DNA from: Pelomonas cellulosilytica
GTDB lineage: Bacteria; Pseudomonadota; Gammaproteobacteria; Burkholderiales; Burkholderiaceae_C
DNA: 64,000 nucleotides
Assembly (NCBI RefSeq): GCF_021353265.1
Contig: NZ_JAJTWU010000009.1
Location: 248,001-312,000, forward strand
Direction: 5' to 3'
The position numbers and the translations under genes were made by a program. Of this stretch, positions 35,845 through 44,489 are shown piece after piece (within the stretch, counting starts at the first letter, position 1; the number at the start of each line of letters is the position of its first letter). The notes under the pieces are model-generated. The model saw nothing but the letters and a program-made list of their open reading frames with translations, was not told the DNA's origin and made no database searches.

Positions 35845-37040
35845 GCCTCGCCTCTAACCCGCCTGCGTCGGTCGTCGTCGTGCTGAACTGCGGCTCGTCG
35901 AGCATCAAGTTCGCCCTCTTCGACGCAGGTACTCAAGACCCGCCGCGCCAGCCCTGGTGGGGCGGCAAGGTACAGGGCATCGGCAGTGGCAACGCCAGCC
36001 TTCAGGCGCAGGACGGCGTGGAGTGTTCGCTGACCCTGGGCGATGCCGAGCCGTATCACGATGCGCTGGGCGTCATCCGCGAGGCCATCCGCGCCCGTCT
36101 CGGGGCGGTGCCGGTGCGCGCCGTGACTCACCGTGTCGTCCATGGCGGCGCCCACCACGCGGCACCGCTGCGCGTCGATGCGGCCGCACTGGCTGAGTTG
36201 CGCGGATACGTCCCGCTCGCCCCGCTGCACCAGCCCTTCGCGCTGGAGGCCATGGAGGTGCTGTTGAAGCAGCGGCCCGACCTGCCCCAGGTGGCCTGCT
36301 TCGACACCGCCTTCCATCACACGCTGCCGCAGGTGGAGCAGCTGCTGCCGCTGCCCTGGTCGGCCTGGGAGCGTGGCCTGCGCCGCTACGGCTTCCACGG
36401 CCTGTCCTACGAGTACCAGTCCATCGTGCTGCCGGAGCGCCATGGCGAGCCGGCGCGCGGGCGGTGCATCGTCGCCCACCTGGGCAGCGGCGCGAGCCTT
36501 TGCGCCATGCAGGATGGGCGCAGCGTCGCGACGACGATGGGCTTCTCCGCGCTGGACGGGCTGATGATGGGCACACGCTGCGGCGCACTGGACCCGGGCG
36601 CGCTGCTCTACCTGATGGAGATCGAGGGGCTGGACGTGCATGCGGTCGGCCAGCTGCTCTATCACCAGTCCGGCCTGCTCGGTGTGTCGGGCCGCTCGGC
36701 CGACCCGCGCGAGCTCCTCGCCCACGAGGCCGACGACCCGCGCTGCGCGGCGGCGCTAGCGCTGTTCGTGCGGCGCATCGTGAGGGAGATCGGCGCGCTG
36801 GTGGCCGTGCTCGGCGGGCTGGACCTGCTGGTCTTCACGGCCGGCATCGGCGAGCACCAGGCCGAGGTGCGCCGGCGCGTCGTGGCGGGGCTGGGTTTTC
36901 TGGGCCTCGTGCTGGACGATGAAGCCAACGCGCGCAACGAGGCGGTCATTTCCGCGCCGGCCTGCGCGGTGCGGGTGGCTGTGGAGCCGACCAACGAGGA
37001 ATGGGTGGCAGCGCGTCAGGCGCTGCAGCTGCTGTCATGA
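35841..37040 (+). CDS. ackA: Acetate/propionate-family kinase
   Basis: The product has 399 residues with a GTG start inside the pta stop codon. Acetate-kinase motifs: VVLNCGSSSIKFALF at the N-terminus, THRVVHGG, CFDTAFHHTLP, YGFHGLSYEY, HLGSGASL and FTAGIGEHQ. It forms ATP and a short-chain acid from acyl phosphate, or the reverse. Together with the MaoC-Pta fusion it forms an acyl-CoA to acid module whose chain length cannot be read from sequence. Confidence 0.93.
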   Translation: MSLASNPPASVVVVLNCGSSSIKFALFDAGTQDPPRQPWWGGKVQGIGSGNASLQAQDGVECSLTLGDAEPYHDALGVIREAIRARLGAVPVRAVTHRVVHGGAHHAAPLRVDAAALAELRGYVPLAPLHQPFALEAMEVLLKQRPDLPQVACFDTAFHHTLPQVEQLLPLPWSAWERGLRRYGFHGLSYEYQSIVLPERHGEPARGRCIVAHLGSGASLCAMQDGRSVATTMGFSALDGLMMGTRCGALDPGALLYLMEIEGLDVHAVGQLLYHQSGLLGVSGRSADPRELLAHEADDPRCAAALALFVRRIVREIGALVAVLGGLDLLVFTAGIGEHQAEVRRRVVAGLGFLGLVLDDEANARNEAVISAPACAVRVAVEPTNEEWVAARQALQLLS

Positions 37041-37111
37041 CGCCCGTTGTCCCATCGCGCCGCGCGACGGCTGGTTTGCAAGCCGCCGAAGCGGCCCGCG
37101 GGCCGGCATGC

Positions 37112-37117
37112 TAGATT
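37112..37117 (+). promoter_or_regulatory. Putative -10 box before the aromatic leader peptide
   Basis: TAGATT ends 6 bases before the leader-peptide ATG at 37124. No good -35 is seen at 16-18 bases; a TTGCAA lies 30 bases upstream (37076-37081). If used, transcription would start at the leader ATG itself and give a leaderless leader peptide. Confidence 0.3.
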
Positions 37118-37123
37118 TCAGGC

Positions 37124-37186
37124 ATGTCCCGCGCTGCCTACTTTAGCTTTTGGTTTTTTCCCCGCCCCGGCGGTGGAGAGTCCTGA
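37124..37186 (+). CDS. Leader peptide rich in aromatic residues, upstream of DAHP synthase
   Basis: A 20-codon frame reads M-S-R-A-A-Y-F-S-F-W-F-F-P-R-P-G-G-G-E-S and stops at TGA 37184-37186. Six of seven consecutive residues (Y6 to F12, S8 excepted) are Tyr, Phe or Trp, the three end products of the pathway whose first enzyme is encoded next. This composition, the short length and the terminator that follows are the marks of an attenuator leader such as E. coli pheL. An AGG lies 4-5 bases before the ATG, a weak ribosome site. It is too short for normal gene finders. Confidence 0.7.
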   Translation: MSRAAYFSFWFFPRPGGGES

Positions 37187-37213
37187 GCGCGCGCGCTGAA
37201 CAGCAAACTCCCC

Positions 37214-37249
37214 AAAAACCGCCGAGGCCGCCAAGCCCGGCGGTTTTTT
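37214..37249 (+). terminator. Attenuator terminator before the DAHP synthase gene, with a possible antiterminator
   Basis: AAAAACCGCC (37214-37223) pairs perfectly with GGCGGTTTTT (37239-37248), loop of 15 bases, and the stem ends in six T: an intrinsic terminator in the leader, not after a gene. Within the last codons of the leader peptide, CGGCGGT (37168-37174) is complementary to ACCGCCG (37218-37224), the terminator's 5' arm, so it can act as an antiterminator. A ribosome stalled at the aromatic codons (37139-37159) would leave that segment free to pair and open the terminator. Confidence 0.7.
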
Positions 37250-37271
37250 GCTTTCTGAAAGGCTGACTCCG

Positions 37272-38399
37272 ATGAACGCCAAAGTCTCCTCCGTCCAACC
37301 CGAAGCCCAGCGCTGGTACTCCCAGGACGACAAGACCAGCGCCACCGATGACGAGCGCATCGTCGACGTGACGCCGCTGCCGCCGCCGGAGCACCTGATC
37401 CGCTTCTTCCCCATCCGCGGCACCGTGATGGAGAACCTGATCAGCCAGACGCGCCAGCGCATCCGCCAGATCATGAGCGGCAAGGACGACCGGTTGCTCG
37501 TCGTCATCGGCCCCTGCTCCATCCACGACCCGACCGCGGCCATCGAGTACGCCCGCAAGCTCAAGGAGCAGCGCGAGAAGTACGCCGGCACGCTGGAGAT
37601 CGTCATGCGCGTCTACTTCGAGAAGCCGCGCACCACGGTGGGCTGGAAGGGGCTCATCAACGACCCCTATCTCGACGAGAGCTACCGCATCGACGAGGGC
37701 CTGCGCATCGCGCGCCAGTTGCTGCTGGAGATCAACCGCCTAGGCATGCCGGCCGGCAGCGAGTTCCTGGACGTCATCTCGCCGCAGTACATCGGCGACC
37801 TGATCTCCTGGGGTGCCATCGGCGCCCGCACGACCGAGAGCCAGGTGCACCGCGAGCTGGCTTCGGGCCTGTCGGCGCCCATCGGCTTCAAGAATGGCAC
37901 TGATGGCAATATCAAGATCGCGACCGACGCGATCCAGGCCGCCGCCCGCGGCCACCATTTCCTGTCGGTGCACAAGAACGGCCAGGTCGCCATTGTCGAG
38001 ACGCGCGGCAACGCAGACTGCCATGTCATCCTGCGTGGCGGCAAGGCGCCCAACTATGACGCCAAGAGCGTGGCCGAAGCTTGTGCGGACCTCGACAAGG
38101 CCAAGCTGGCGCAGCGCCTGATGGTGGACTGCTCGCACGCCAACTCCAGCAAGCAGCACAGCCGCCAGCTCGACGTGGCGCGCGACATCGCCGGCCAGCT
38201 GCGCGAGGGCAGCAACAGCGTCTTCGGCGTCATGGTGGAAAGCCACCTGAACGACGGCGCCCAGAAGTTCACGCCCGGCAAGGACGACCCGGCCACGCTG
38301 CAATACGGCAAGAGCATCACCGACGCCTGCCTGGGCTGGGATGATTCGCTCGCCGTGCTGGACGTGCTGAGTGAGGCGGTCAAGGCGCGGCGCGGCTGA
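37272..38399 (+). CDS. aroG: 3-deoxy-7-phosphoheptulonate (DAHP) synthase, class I
   Basis: The product has 375 residues. It condenses PEP and erythrose 4-phosphate, the first step of the shikimate pathway. Typical motifs: LLVVIGPCSIHDP, MRVYFEKPRTTVGWKG, GARTTESQVHRELASGL, FKNGTDG, DCSHANSSKQH and VMVESHLNDG (a metal and PEP site). The AroF/G/H type cannot be separated with certainty. The ATG at 37272 has AAAGG upstream and lies 23 bases after the attenuator T-run. The gene is thus likely controlled by aromatic amino-acid supply. An intrinsic terminator follows. Confidence 0.94.
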   Translation: MNAKVSSVQPEAQRWYSQDDKTSATDDERIVDVTPLPPPEHLIRFFPIRGTVMENLISQTRQRIRQIMSGKDDRLLVVIGPCSIHDPTAAIEYARKLKEQREKYAGTLEIVMRVYFEKPRTTVGWKGLINDPYLDESYRIDEGLRIARQLLLEINRLGMPAGSEFLDVISPQYIGDLISWGAIGARTTESQVHRELASGLSAPIGFKNGTDGNIKIATDAIQAAARGHHFLSVHKNGQVAIVETRGNADCHVILRGGKAPNYDAKSVAEACADLDKAKLAQRLMVDCSHANSSKQHSRQLDVARDIAGQLREGSNSVFGVMVESHLNDGAQKFTPGKDDPATLQYGKSITDACLGWDDSLAVLDVLSEAVKARRG

Positions 38400-38429
38400 G
38401 AGAATTCCCGCACAGCCTCTTGAATCCCT

Positions 38430-38465
38430 GAAACGCGGCCCGATATTGGCCGCGTTTCGCTTTTT
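38430..38465 (+). terminator. Intrinsic terminator after the DAHP synthase gene
   Basis: GAAACGCGGCC (38430-38440) pairs perfectly with GGCCGCGTTTC (38448-38458) around a 7-base loop, followed by GC and five T. It separates the DAHP synthase gene from htpG. Confidence 0.85.
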
Positions 38466-38480
38466 CAGACCCAACCCGCC

Positions 38481-40361
38481 ATGACCAAGCAAACCCACGC
38501 TTTCCAGGCCGAAGTCAAGCAGATCCTGCACCTCGTCACCCACAGCCTGTACTCCAACAAGGAGATCTTCCTTCGCGAGCTGGTGAGCAACGCCAGCGAC
38601 GCCTGCGACAAGCTGCGCTTCGAAGCGCTGGACAACGCGGCGCTGTGGGAAGACCAGCCCAACCTCGAAGTCCGCATCAAGTTCGATGAAGAGGCCAAGA
38701 CGCTGACGATCAGCGACAACGGCATCGGCATGAGCGCCGAAGAAGCCGCGGCGCACCTGGGCACCATTGCCAAGAGCGGCACGCGCGAGTTCATGGCCAA
38801 GCTGGACGGCGACCAGAAGAAGGACGCTCAGCTCATCGGCCAGTTCGGCGTGGGCTTCTACTCGGGCTTCATCGTCGCCGACCGCATCACCGTCGAGACC
38901 CGCCGCGCCGGGCTGCCGGCCGACCAGGGCGTGCGCTGGACCAGTGAAGGTACCGGCGAGTACGACCTGGAAACCATCACCAAGGAAGGCCGTGGCACCG
39001 ACGTCATCCTGCATTTGCGCGAGGGCGAGGAAGAGTTCCTGAAGACCTGGCGCGTGAAGTCCACCGTCAGCAAGTACAGCGACCACATCTCACTGCCTAT
39101 CCTGATGCGCAAGGAGACCTGGGATGCCGAGAACGCGAAGCAGGTCGTCACCGACGAATGGGAGCCGGTCAACAAGGCCTCTGCGCTTTGGACGCGCAGC
39201 AAGAGCGACATCACGGCAGAGCAGTACGAGGAGTTCTACAAGCAGATCTCGTACGACACCGAGGCGCCACTGGCCTACACGCACAACCGTGTCGAGGGCC
39301 GCAGCGAGTACACGCAGCTCCTCTACATCCCCAAAAAGGCGCCGTTCGATCTGTGGAACCGCGACAAGCGTGGCGGCGTCAAGCTGTACGTGAAGCGCGT
39401 CTTCATCATGGACGACGCCGAGGCGCTGATGCCGGTCTACCTGCGCTTCGTGAAGGGCGTGATCGACTCGGCCGACCTGCCGCTGAACGTGTCGCGCGAG
39501 CTGCTGCAGGAAAGCCGCGACGTGAAGGCGATCCGCGAGGGTTCGACCAAGCGGGTGCTGGGCATGCTGGAAAGCCTCGCCAACAGCGATGACGCCGCCG
39601 AGAAGCAGAAGTACGCCGAGTTCTGGAAGGACTTTGGCCAGGTGCTGAAGGAAGGCATCGGCGAGGACCATGCCAACCAGGAGCGCCTGGCCAAGCTGTT
39701 CCGCTTCGCGTCCACGCACGCGGACGAAGGCGTGAGCCTGGCCGACTATGTGTCGCGCATGAAGGAAGGCCAAGAGACCATCTACTACATCACCGCCGAC
39801 TCGCTGGCCGCGGCCAAGCACAGCCCGCAGCTGGAGATCTTCCGCAAGAAGGGCATCGAGGTGCTGTTGCTGGTGGACCGCGTCGACGAGTGGATGCTGA
39901 GCCACCTCTACGAATTCGACGGCAAGCAATTGCAGTCCGTCGCCAAGGGGTCTGTCGATCTCGGCAAGCTGCAGGACGAGGAAGAAAAGAAGAAGGCTGA
40001 GGCCACTGCCGAGGCCTTCAAGCCGCTGGTCGACAAGCTCAAGGAAGCGCTGAAGGACCGCGCCAAGGACGTGCGCGTGACGACCCGCCTCGTTGACTCG
40101 CCGGCCTGCATCGTCGTGGAAGAAGGCGACGTCAGCGGCCACCTGGCCCGCCTGCTGAAGCAGGCTGGCCAGCAGGCGCCCGAGAGCAAGCCGACGCTCG
40201 AGATCAACCCCGACCACGCCCTCGTCAAGCGCCTGGACAACAGTGCGCATTTCGATGACCTGGCCCAGGTGCTGTTCGACCAGGCCGTGCTGGCCGAAGG
40301 CGGCCACCTGGAAGACCCGGCCGCCTACGTCCGCCGCGTCAACGCGATGCTGGTCGGTTGA
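38481..40361 (+). CDS. htpG: Chaperone HtpG (Hsp90)
   Basis: The product has 626 residues, full length for the family. The N-terminal ATPase domain has [18 protein letters not shown], the ISDNGIGM loop and [11 protein letters not shown] lid region. The middle domain has [17 protein letters not shown] and [11 protein letters not shown] with the conserved Arg contacting ATP. The C-terminal dimerisation domain ends without a charged MEEVD tail, as in bacteria. No HrcA/CIRCE or clear sigma-32 promoter is recognised in the 80-base gap, which is mostly filled by the preceding terminator. Confidence 0.97.
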   Translation: MTKQTHAFQAEVKQILHLVTHSLYSNKEIFLRELVSNASDACDKLRFEALDNAALWEDQPNLEVRIKFDEEAKTLTISDNGIGMSAEEAAAHLGTIAKSGTREFMAKLDGDQKKDAQLIGQFGVGFYSGFIVADRITVETRRAGLPADQGVRWTSEGTGEYDLETITKEGRGTDVILHLREGEEEFLKTWRVKSTVSKYSDHISLPILMRKETWDAENAKQVVTDEWEPVNKASALWTRSKSDITAEQYEEFYKQISYDTEAPLAYTHNRVEGRSEYTQLLYIPKKAPFDLWNRDKRGGVKLYVKRVFIMDDAEALMPVYLRFVKGVIDSADLPLNVSRELLQESRDVKAIREGSTKRVLGMLESLANSDDAAEKQKYAEFWKDFGQVLKEGIGEDHANQERLAKLFRFASTHADEGVSLADYVSRMKEGQETIYYITADSLAAAKHSPQLEIFRKKGIEVLLLVDRVDEWMLSHLYEFDGKQLQSVAKGSVDLGKLQDEEEKKKAEATAEAFKPLVDKLKEALKDRAKDVRVTTRLVDSPACIVVEEGDVSGHLARLLKQAGQQAPESKPTLEINPDHALVKRLDNSAHFDDLAQVLFDQAVLAEGGHLEDPAAYVRRVNAMLVG

Positions 40362-40591
40362 GCACTGCCACGCTGCAGCTGAAGGCCAAGCCCGGATCGT
40401 CGCGGTCCGAGCTGGTCCAGGAGGCCGACGGTACCTGGACCGCCTGGCTGAAGTCGCCGCCGGTCGATGGCAAGGCCAACGCCGAGCTGATCGCACTGGT
40501 GGCCAAGCGCTTCGGCTGCGCGAAGTCGGCCGTCAGCATCCACAGCGGCGGCGGTTCCCGCTTCAAGCGGGTGAAGGTCGACTTGCCCTGA
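40358..40591 (+). CDS. DUF167 (YggU) family protein
   Basis: The product has 77 residues and starts at a TTG inside the htpG stop (TTGA). The sequence [15 protein letters not shown], then [20 protein letters not shown] and [16 protein letters not shown] is characteristic of DUF167, a small alpha/beta fold of unknown function. Translation probably depends on htpG. The start codon is not certain, but no ATG lies earlier in the conserved part. Confidence 0.8.
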   Translation: MSTATLQLKAKPGSSRSELVQEADGTWTAWLKSPPVDGKANAELIALVAKRFGCAKSAVSIHSGGGSRFKRVKVDLP

Positions 40592-40592
40592 C

Positions 40593-41087
40593 TCAGCGCG
40601 GCGGCAGCGCGTACTCGAAGCGGTAGCGGTGCGCGCCGTCTGCCGCAATCTCGATGGTCATGTGGCCGGTCAGGCCTTGCAGCGCGCCGGTGCCCGAATC
40701 GGGCACGACGGTGATGGACAGGGCCGGCTCGCCGCGCGTCATCGTCGCGCTGTGCTGCAGCACGAAGCTGCCCTCTCGGCCGGCCAGTTGGCCGCGCACC
40801 GTCTCCATGGCCACATAGCCGGCCGAGCCAGGTGTCGTGCTGCGGAAGGCGATCATCTCGCCGCGGCTGGTGGCGTCCAGCGCACCGTGGAAGTGCTTGT
40901 CCAGCGACATCCGGCCGATGCCGGCCACCTCGGCCGCGGCGCTGGGCGGCTCCTGAGAAAGCTTCACGTCGAACGGGCCGCTCGCCACTTCGAGGTTCAT
41001 CGTCGTCTCCTGCGGAGCTGAAATTGCGGTGCCGGCTGCGAGCGTCAGGGCCGCGGCCAACGCCAGGGGTTGCGTGAAAAGTCTCAT
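40593..41087 (-). CDS. Secreted DUF3224 domain protein
   Basis: The product has 164 residues. A signal peptide (LALAAALTLAAGTAISA) is followed by a DUF3224 beta-barrel domain: GRMSLDKHFHGAL, ATSRGEMIAF, GSAGYVAMETVRGQL, FVLQHSATMTRGEP and VPDSGTGALQGLTGHM. Most DUF3224 proteins are cytoplasmic and begin at about the second Met here (MNLEVASG), so either the family member is exported or the shorter start is used. It is divergent from an AraC-type regulator gene (57 bases between starts), which may control it. Confidence 0.8.
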   Translation of the reverse strand: MRLFTQPLALAAALTLAAGTAISAPQETTMNLEVASGPFDVKLSQEPPSAAAEVAGIGRMSLDKHFHGALDATSRGEMIAFRSTTPGSAGYVAMETVRGQLAGREGSFVLQHSATMTRGEPALSITVVPDSGTGALQGLTGHMTIEIAADGAHRYRFEYALPPR

Positions 41088-41144
41088 GACATCATCCGTT
41101 GCCTGGCTCGTGTCGCCAGGCCCTATTGCAGCCGCAACCCCGCC

Positions 41145-41966
41145 ATGACGATTGGAAAAACGCGACCGGCGCGTGGGCTGCCACCGGCCCGAGGCGTGCT
41201 GCACCGCCTGCGCGTCGGCGAGTTCGCGCATGGACGCGTCGAGGCGCCGACGGATCTCGCCGACCGCGTGGAGCACTTCTGGCTTGTGCGCTGGAACCTC
41301 GAAGGCCTGCCGCCCCAGGTACAGGAGACGCTGCCGCATCCGAACCTGCATCTCGTCGTGGAGCCGGAGCGGGCGGACCTGTGGGGCGTGCACACAGGCC
41401 GCTGGACGCGCCGGCTGGAGGGGCGCTCCATGGCATTCGGCATCAAGTTCCGCCCCGGCGCGCTGCGCGCCTGGCTCGGCCGCGCGGTGTCGGGCCTGGC
41501 CAATGCGTCGCTGCCGGCACAGGCGCTCATGGGCGACGATGTCCAACGTCTGGCTGAGGTGCTTCATGCGGCTGACGACGCGAGCGCCGCCGACCTCGCC
41601 TCGGATGTGCTGCGTGCCCACCTGCCGCCGTCCAGTGAGCCGGCGCTGTTGGCCGGCCGCATCGTCGACAGCGCCGCCGCCGATCACGAGCTGCTGTCGG
41701 CCCAGCAACTGGCCGACCGCTGGGGCATGACGCTGCGCAGCCTGCAGCGATTCTTCAGCCAGCATGTCGGCGTCGGGCCCAAATGGGTCATCAACCGATA
41801 CCGGCTGCATGAGGCGCTGGCCCGGGTGCAGGCCGGCCAGCCGGTCTCCTGGGCGGCGCTCGCGCAGGAGCTCGGCTACTTCGACCAGGCCCACTTCATC
41901 GCCGATTTCCGGCGGCTGGTCGGCTGTACGCCGGCTGCGTACTCGCAGGCCTGGCATCGCCGGTAG
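41145..41966 (+). CDS. AraC-family transcriptional regulator
   Basis: The product has 273 residues. The C-terminal AraC DNA-binding domain (~175-270) has two HTH motifs: LSAQQLADRWGMTLRSLQRF and VSWAALAQELGYFDQAHFIA, then DFRRLVGCTPAAY. The N-terminal part has a DUF6597-like sensor segment with FWLVRWNLEGLPPQ and FGIKFRPGALRAWLG. The ligand is unknown. The divergent DUF3224 gene is the likely target. The ATG at 41145 starts the protein just before conserved sequence; the longer frame overlaps the divergent gene. Confidence 0.85.
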   Translation: MTIGKTRPARGLPPARGVLHRLRVGEFAHGRVEAPTDLADRVEHFWLVRWNLEGLPPQVQETLPHPNLHLVVEPERADLWGVHTGRWTRRLEGRSMAFGIKFRPGALRAWLGRAVSGLANASLPAQALMGDDVQRLAEVLHAADDASAADLASDVLRAHLPPSSEPALLAGRIVDSAAADHELLSAQQLADRWGMTLRSLQRFFSQHVGVGPKWVINRYRLHEALARVQAGQPVSWAALAQELGYFDQAHFIADFRRLVGCTPAAYSQAWHRR

Positions 41967-42091
41967 CGGCTGGCTGAAGCCGGCGACGTGGATTTGTGAC
42001 GGGAACGCGACAAAGCCCGTCAGTCCGGGCTTCCCCCAAAAGCGTCTCGTGTTTACCCTGCTGGGGTTTGTACCGAGTTTCGCGCTGTTTC

Positions 42092-42700
42092 ATGGCCCTG
42101 ACCGACGCTTGCGATCCCGTGCCCGCCTCTCCGGCTGCCCTTGTCACCCACCGATTGGTGCTGCGCCCGCCCCGGGACAGCGATCTCGATACCCTGATGG
42201 CGCTCTACGCCGATCCGGCCGTCACGCGCTTCTGCGCTGCCGCCACGCCCCATGGCCGCATCGCCACCGAGGCGCAGCTGAAGGACTGGATCGTGCACTG
42301 GCGGGCTTACGGATTCGGACACTGGGCCATCGCGTGGCGCGAACGGCCGGACGAGCTGATCGGCTTTGGCGGCCTCATGCGACGCAGCGTTGCCGGGCAT
42401 GCGGGGTTGTATCTGTATTACCGAATTACACCGCAGGCGTGGGGCCGCGGCCTGGCGTCGGAGATGGCCTTGCACGCGTTCCAGCAGGCCTTCGAGCAGC
42501 GCCAGGAGCCGTCCGTCATCGCGGCCGTGCTGCCCAACAACGTGCCGACCCGTAAGACGCTGGACAGCCTGGGCCTGCGGCTCAAGGGCACGGTGTCGGA
42601 CGGGCCCGGCAGTGCGGCGGCACTGCTGTACGAACTGACCGCCGAGCGCTGGGCCAGCCTGCCCCGCGGCGAGCCGGAGGCGGTAGCCTTCGCAGCCTGA
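42092..42700 (+). CDS. GNAT-family N-acetyltransferase (RimJ/RimL-like)
   Basis: The product has 202 residues. The RimJ/RimL type fold shows LVTHRLVLRPPRDSDLDTLMALYADP at the N-terminus (pieces LVTHRLVLRPP and DSDLDTLMALY), GHWAIAWRERPDELIGFGGL, and the acetyl-CoA site TPQAWGRGLASEMA. The end NNVPTRKTLDSLGL is also typical. The acceptor is unknown. The upstream 125 bases contain no gene that I can support. Confidence 0.82.
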   Translation: MALTDACDPVPASPAALVTHRLVLRPPRDSDLDTLMALYADPAVTRFCAAATPHGRIATEAQLKDWIVHWRAYGFGHWAIAWRERPDELIGFGGLMRRSVAGHAGLYLYYRITPQAWGRGLASEMALHAFQQAFEQRQEPSVIAAVLPNNVPTRKTLDSLGLRLKGTVSDGPGSAAALLYELTAERWASLPRGEPEAVAFAA

Positions 42701-42748
42701 CCGGCGCGCGCTGCGTCCGCGATTGCGGCGCCGGCCAAGGAGACAGGC

Positions 42749-43048
42749 ATGGATGACGATTCCTGGGAGATGGCGCCGCCGCCGTTCAACGCGGCGTCCG
42801 CGGTGCAGACAATGCGCCGCTTCGTGCGGGACCAACGCGTGCTGGCCGAGCGCGGCGAGGGCTGGCTCCTCGGCGCCGACGAGGTGCTGCAACTTTCGCT
42901 CGATGGTGCGCAAGTGCAGGTGCGGCTTGCCAGGCGTCCGGCGCGCACGCCTGAGTGGGACCGCTTCACGCTGGCCTCCGCGACCGACCTGCGCAAGGTG
43001 CAGGACGAGATCAGGCGCCGGCTGCGCCGCTGGCAGGACGACGAGTGA
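42749..43048 (+). CDS. Conserved-looking hypothetical protein
   Basis: The product has 99 residues, no signal peptide and no membrane helix. It is acidic at the N-terminus (MDDDSWEMAPPPFN) and strongly basic near the C-terminus (DLRKVQDEIRRRLRRWQDDE), with a predicted beta-sheet middle (VLQLSLDGAQVQVRLARRP). An AAGGAGA ribosome site at good distance supports expression. I do not recognise the family. It stands between the acetyltransferase and the convergent dtd gene. Confidence 0.6.
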   Translation: MDDDSWEMAPPPFNAASAVQTMRRFVRDQRVLAERGEGWLLGADEVLQLSLDGAQVQVRLARRPARTPEWDRFTLASATDLRKVQDEIRRRLRRWQDDE

Positions 43049-43059
43049 CTGGGGCGGTC

Positions 43060-43500
43060 TCAGCCGAGCCGCATGGGGATCGTGACCGGGCCGTCGTTGA
43101 TCAGATGCACCTGCATGTCCGCACCGAAGCGGCCGCAGGCGACATCGGCATGCTGCCGTCGGGCGAACGCCAGCGTGTGCTCGTAGAGCCGCCGCCCTTG
43201 TTCTGAGGGCGCGGCGCCCGTGAAGCTGGGCCGGTTGCCGCCCGATGTGTCGGCAGCCAGCGTGAACTGGCTGACGATCAGCAGGCCGCCGGCGATGTCC
43301 TGCAGGCTGCGGTTCATCTTGCCGGCCTCGTCGCTGAAGACACGCAGTTTGAGCACCTTGGCGACAAGCTTTTCGGCCGTCGCCTCACTGTCCGAAGGCT
43401 CGGCGCAGACCAGCATCAGCAGCCCAGGCCCGATGGCCCCGACCACCTCGCCAGCCACCTCCACGCGGGCTTCGCGCACGCGCTGCAGTACCGCGATCAT
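43060..43500 (-). CDS. dtd: D-aminoacyl-tRNA deacylase
   Basis: The product has 146 residues. Dtd removes D-amino acids from mischarged tRNA. The two active-site motifs are present: [17 protein letters not shown] and the cis-Gly-Pro motif NDGPVT near the C-terminus. Start [15 protein letters not shown] is standard. The ATG overlaps the stop codon of the metal transporter gene (ATGA), so the two form an operon. Confidence 0.95.
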   Translation of the reverse strand: MIAVLQRVREARVEVAGEVVGAIGPGLLMLVCAEPSDSEATAEKLVAKVLKLRVFSDEAGKMNRSLQDIAGGLLIVSQFTLAADTSGGNRPSFTGAAPSEQGRRLYEHTLAFARRQHADVACGRFGADMQVHLINDGPVTIPMRLG

Positions 43501-44390
43501 GCGGCGTCCTCGTCCTGGAGGGTACGGGCTTCCATGTCCATCGGCAGCAGCTGGATGCTGGCGCGCAGGCCGGGCACGGCGCCCAGCAGCGCGCGCTCGA
43601 CATCGCCGCGCAGTGCTGCGGCGCGCGCCAGCGTCCATTGGGCCGGCATGTGCATGTGCAGGTCCACGAAGCGGCGCTGGCCGGCCACGCGGCTGGCGAT
43701 GTGGTCGAAGCGCACCGGGTGCGGCTCGCGGAAGCCGTCGAGCACGGCGTGTATGCGGGCCAGGCTGTCTGCGTCCAGCGCCTCGTCCATCAGTCCGCGC
43801 GAGGCTTCGTGCAGCAGGTGCACGCCCTCGCGAAGGATGTTCAGCGCCACGGCGACGGCCAGCAGCGGGTCCAGCCATTGCCAGCCGGTCGCCATCACGC
43901 CCAGCAACCCTGCCACGACGCCGGCCGACGTCCACACGTCCGTGAACAGATGGCGGGCGTCCCCCTCCAGCGCCGCTGAGCGAACCTCCCGCGCCTTGCG
44001 CAGCATCGCCCAGGCCAGTGCGCCGTTCAGCGAAGAGCTGACGACGGACAGCACCACGCCGAGGCCGACCGACTCCAGCGGCTGCGGGTGGCGCCAGCGG
44101 TCGACCGCGCCCCAGAGGATGCCCAGCGCCGCCGCGATGATCAGGATGCCCTCGAAGCCGCCGGAGAAGTACTCGGCCTTGTGATGTCCGTAGGGATGCT
44201 CGGCGTCGGGCGGCTGCTGGGCGAGCGTGACCATCGCGAGCGCGAAGGCCGCCCCTGCCAGGTTGACGAGCGACTCCAACGCATCGGCCGCCATGCTCAC
44301 CGAACCCGTCCACTGCCAGGCCGCCGCCTTCAGGACAATCGTCACCAGGGCCGTGGCGATGGAGAGCTTCAGATAGGCGCTGGCTTGCAT
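43497..44390 (-). CDS. Cation diffusion facilitator (FieF-like metal exporter)
   Basis: The product has 297 residues. Six transmembrane segments fill the first ~205 residues, with metal-site residues expected in [12 protein letters not shown] (helix 2) and [13 protein letters not shown] (helix 5). The C-terminal cytoplasmic domain shows [13 protein letters not shown], a metallochaperone-like fold. The family exports Zn, Fe or Cd by proton antiport; the metal cannot be assigned. The helix 2 site reads D-A-L-E-S rather than the usual D/H pattern. The ATG at 44390 is chosen at the family N-terminus. Confidence 0.88.
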   Translation of the reverse strand: MQASAYLKLSIATALVTIVLKAAAWQWTGSVSMAADALESLVNLAGAAFALAMVTLAQQPPDAEHPYGHHKAEYFSGGFEGILIIAAALGILWGAVDRWRHPQPLESVGLGVVLSVVSSSLNGALAWAMLRKAREVRSAALEGDARHLFTDVWTSAGVVAGLLGVMATGWQWLDPLLAVAVALNILREGVHLLHEASRGLMDEALDADSLARIHAVLDGFREPHPVRFDHIASRVAGQRRFVDLHMHMPAQWTLARAAALRGDVERALLGAVPGLRASIQLLPMDMEARTLQDEDAA

Positions 44391-44489
44391 GGCGGCATTT
44401 TGGCGTGGCGGTCGGCTGTGAGGATTCACCGCGAGGGGTGTTCGCGCCGTGGGCTAACCTGCCGCTTACCTTCATCCCGGAATCCCGCC

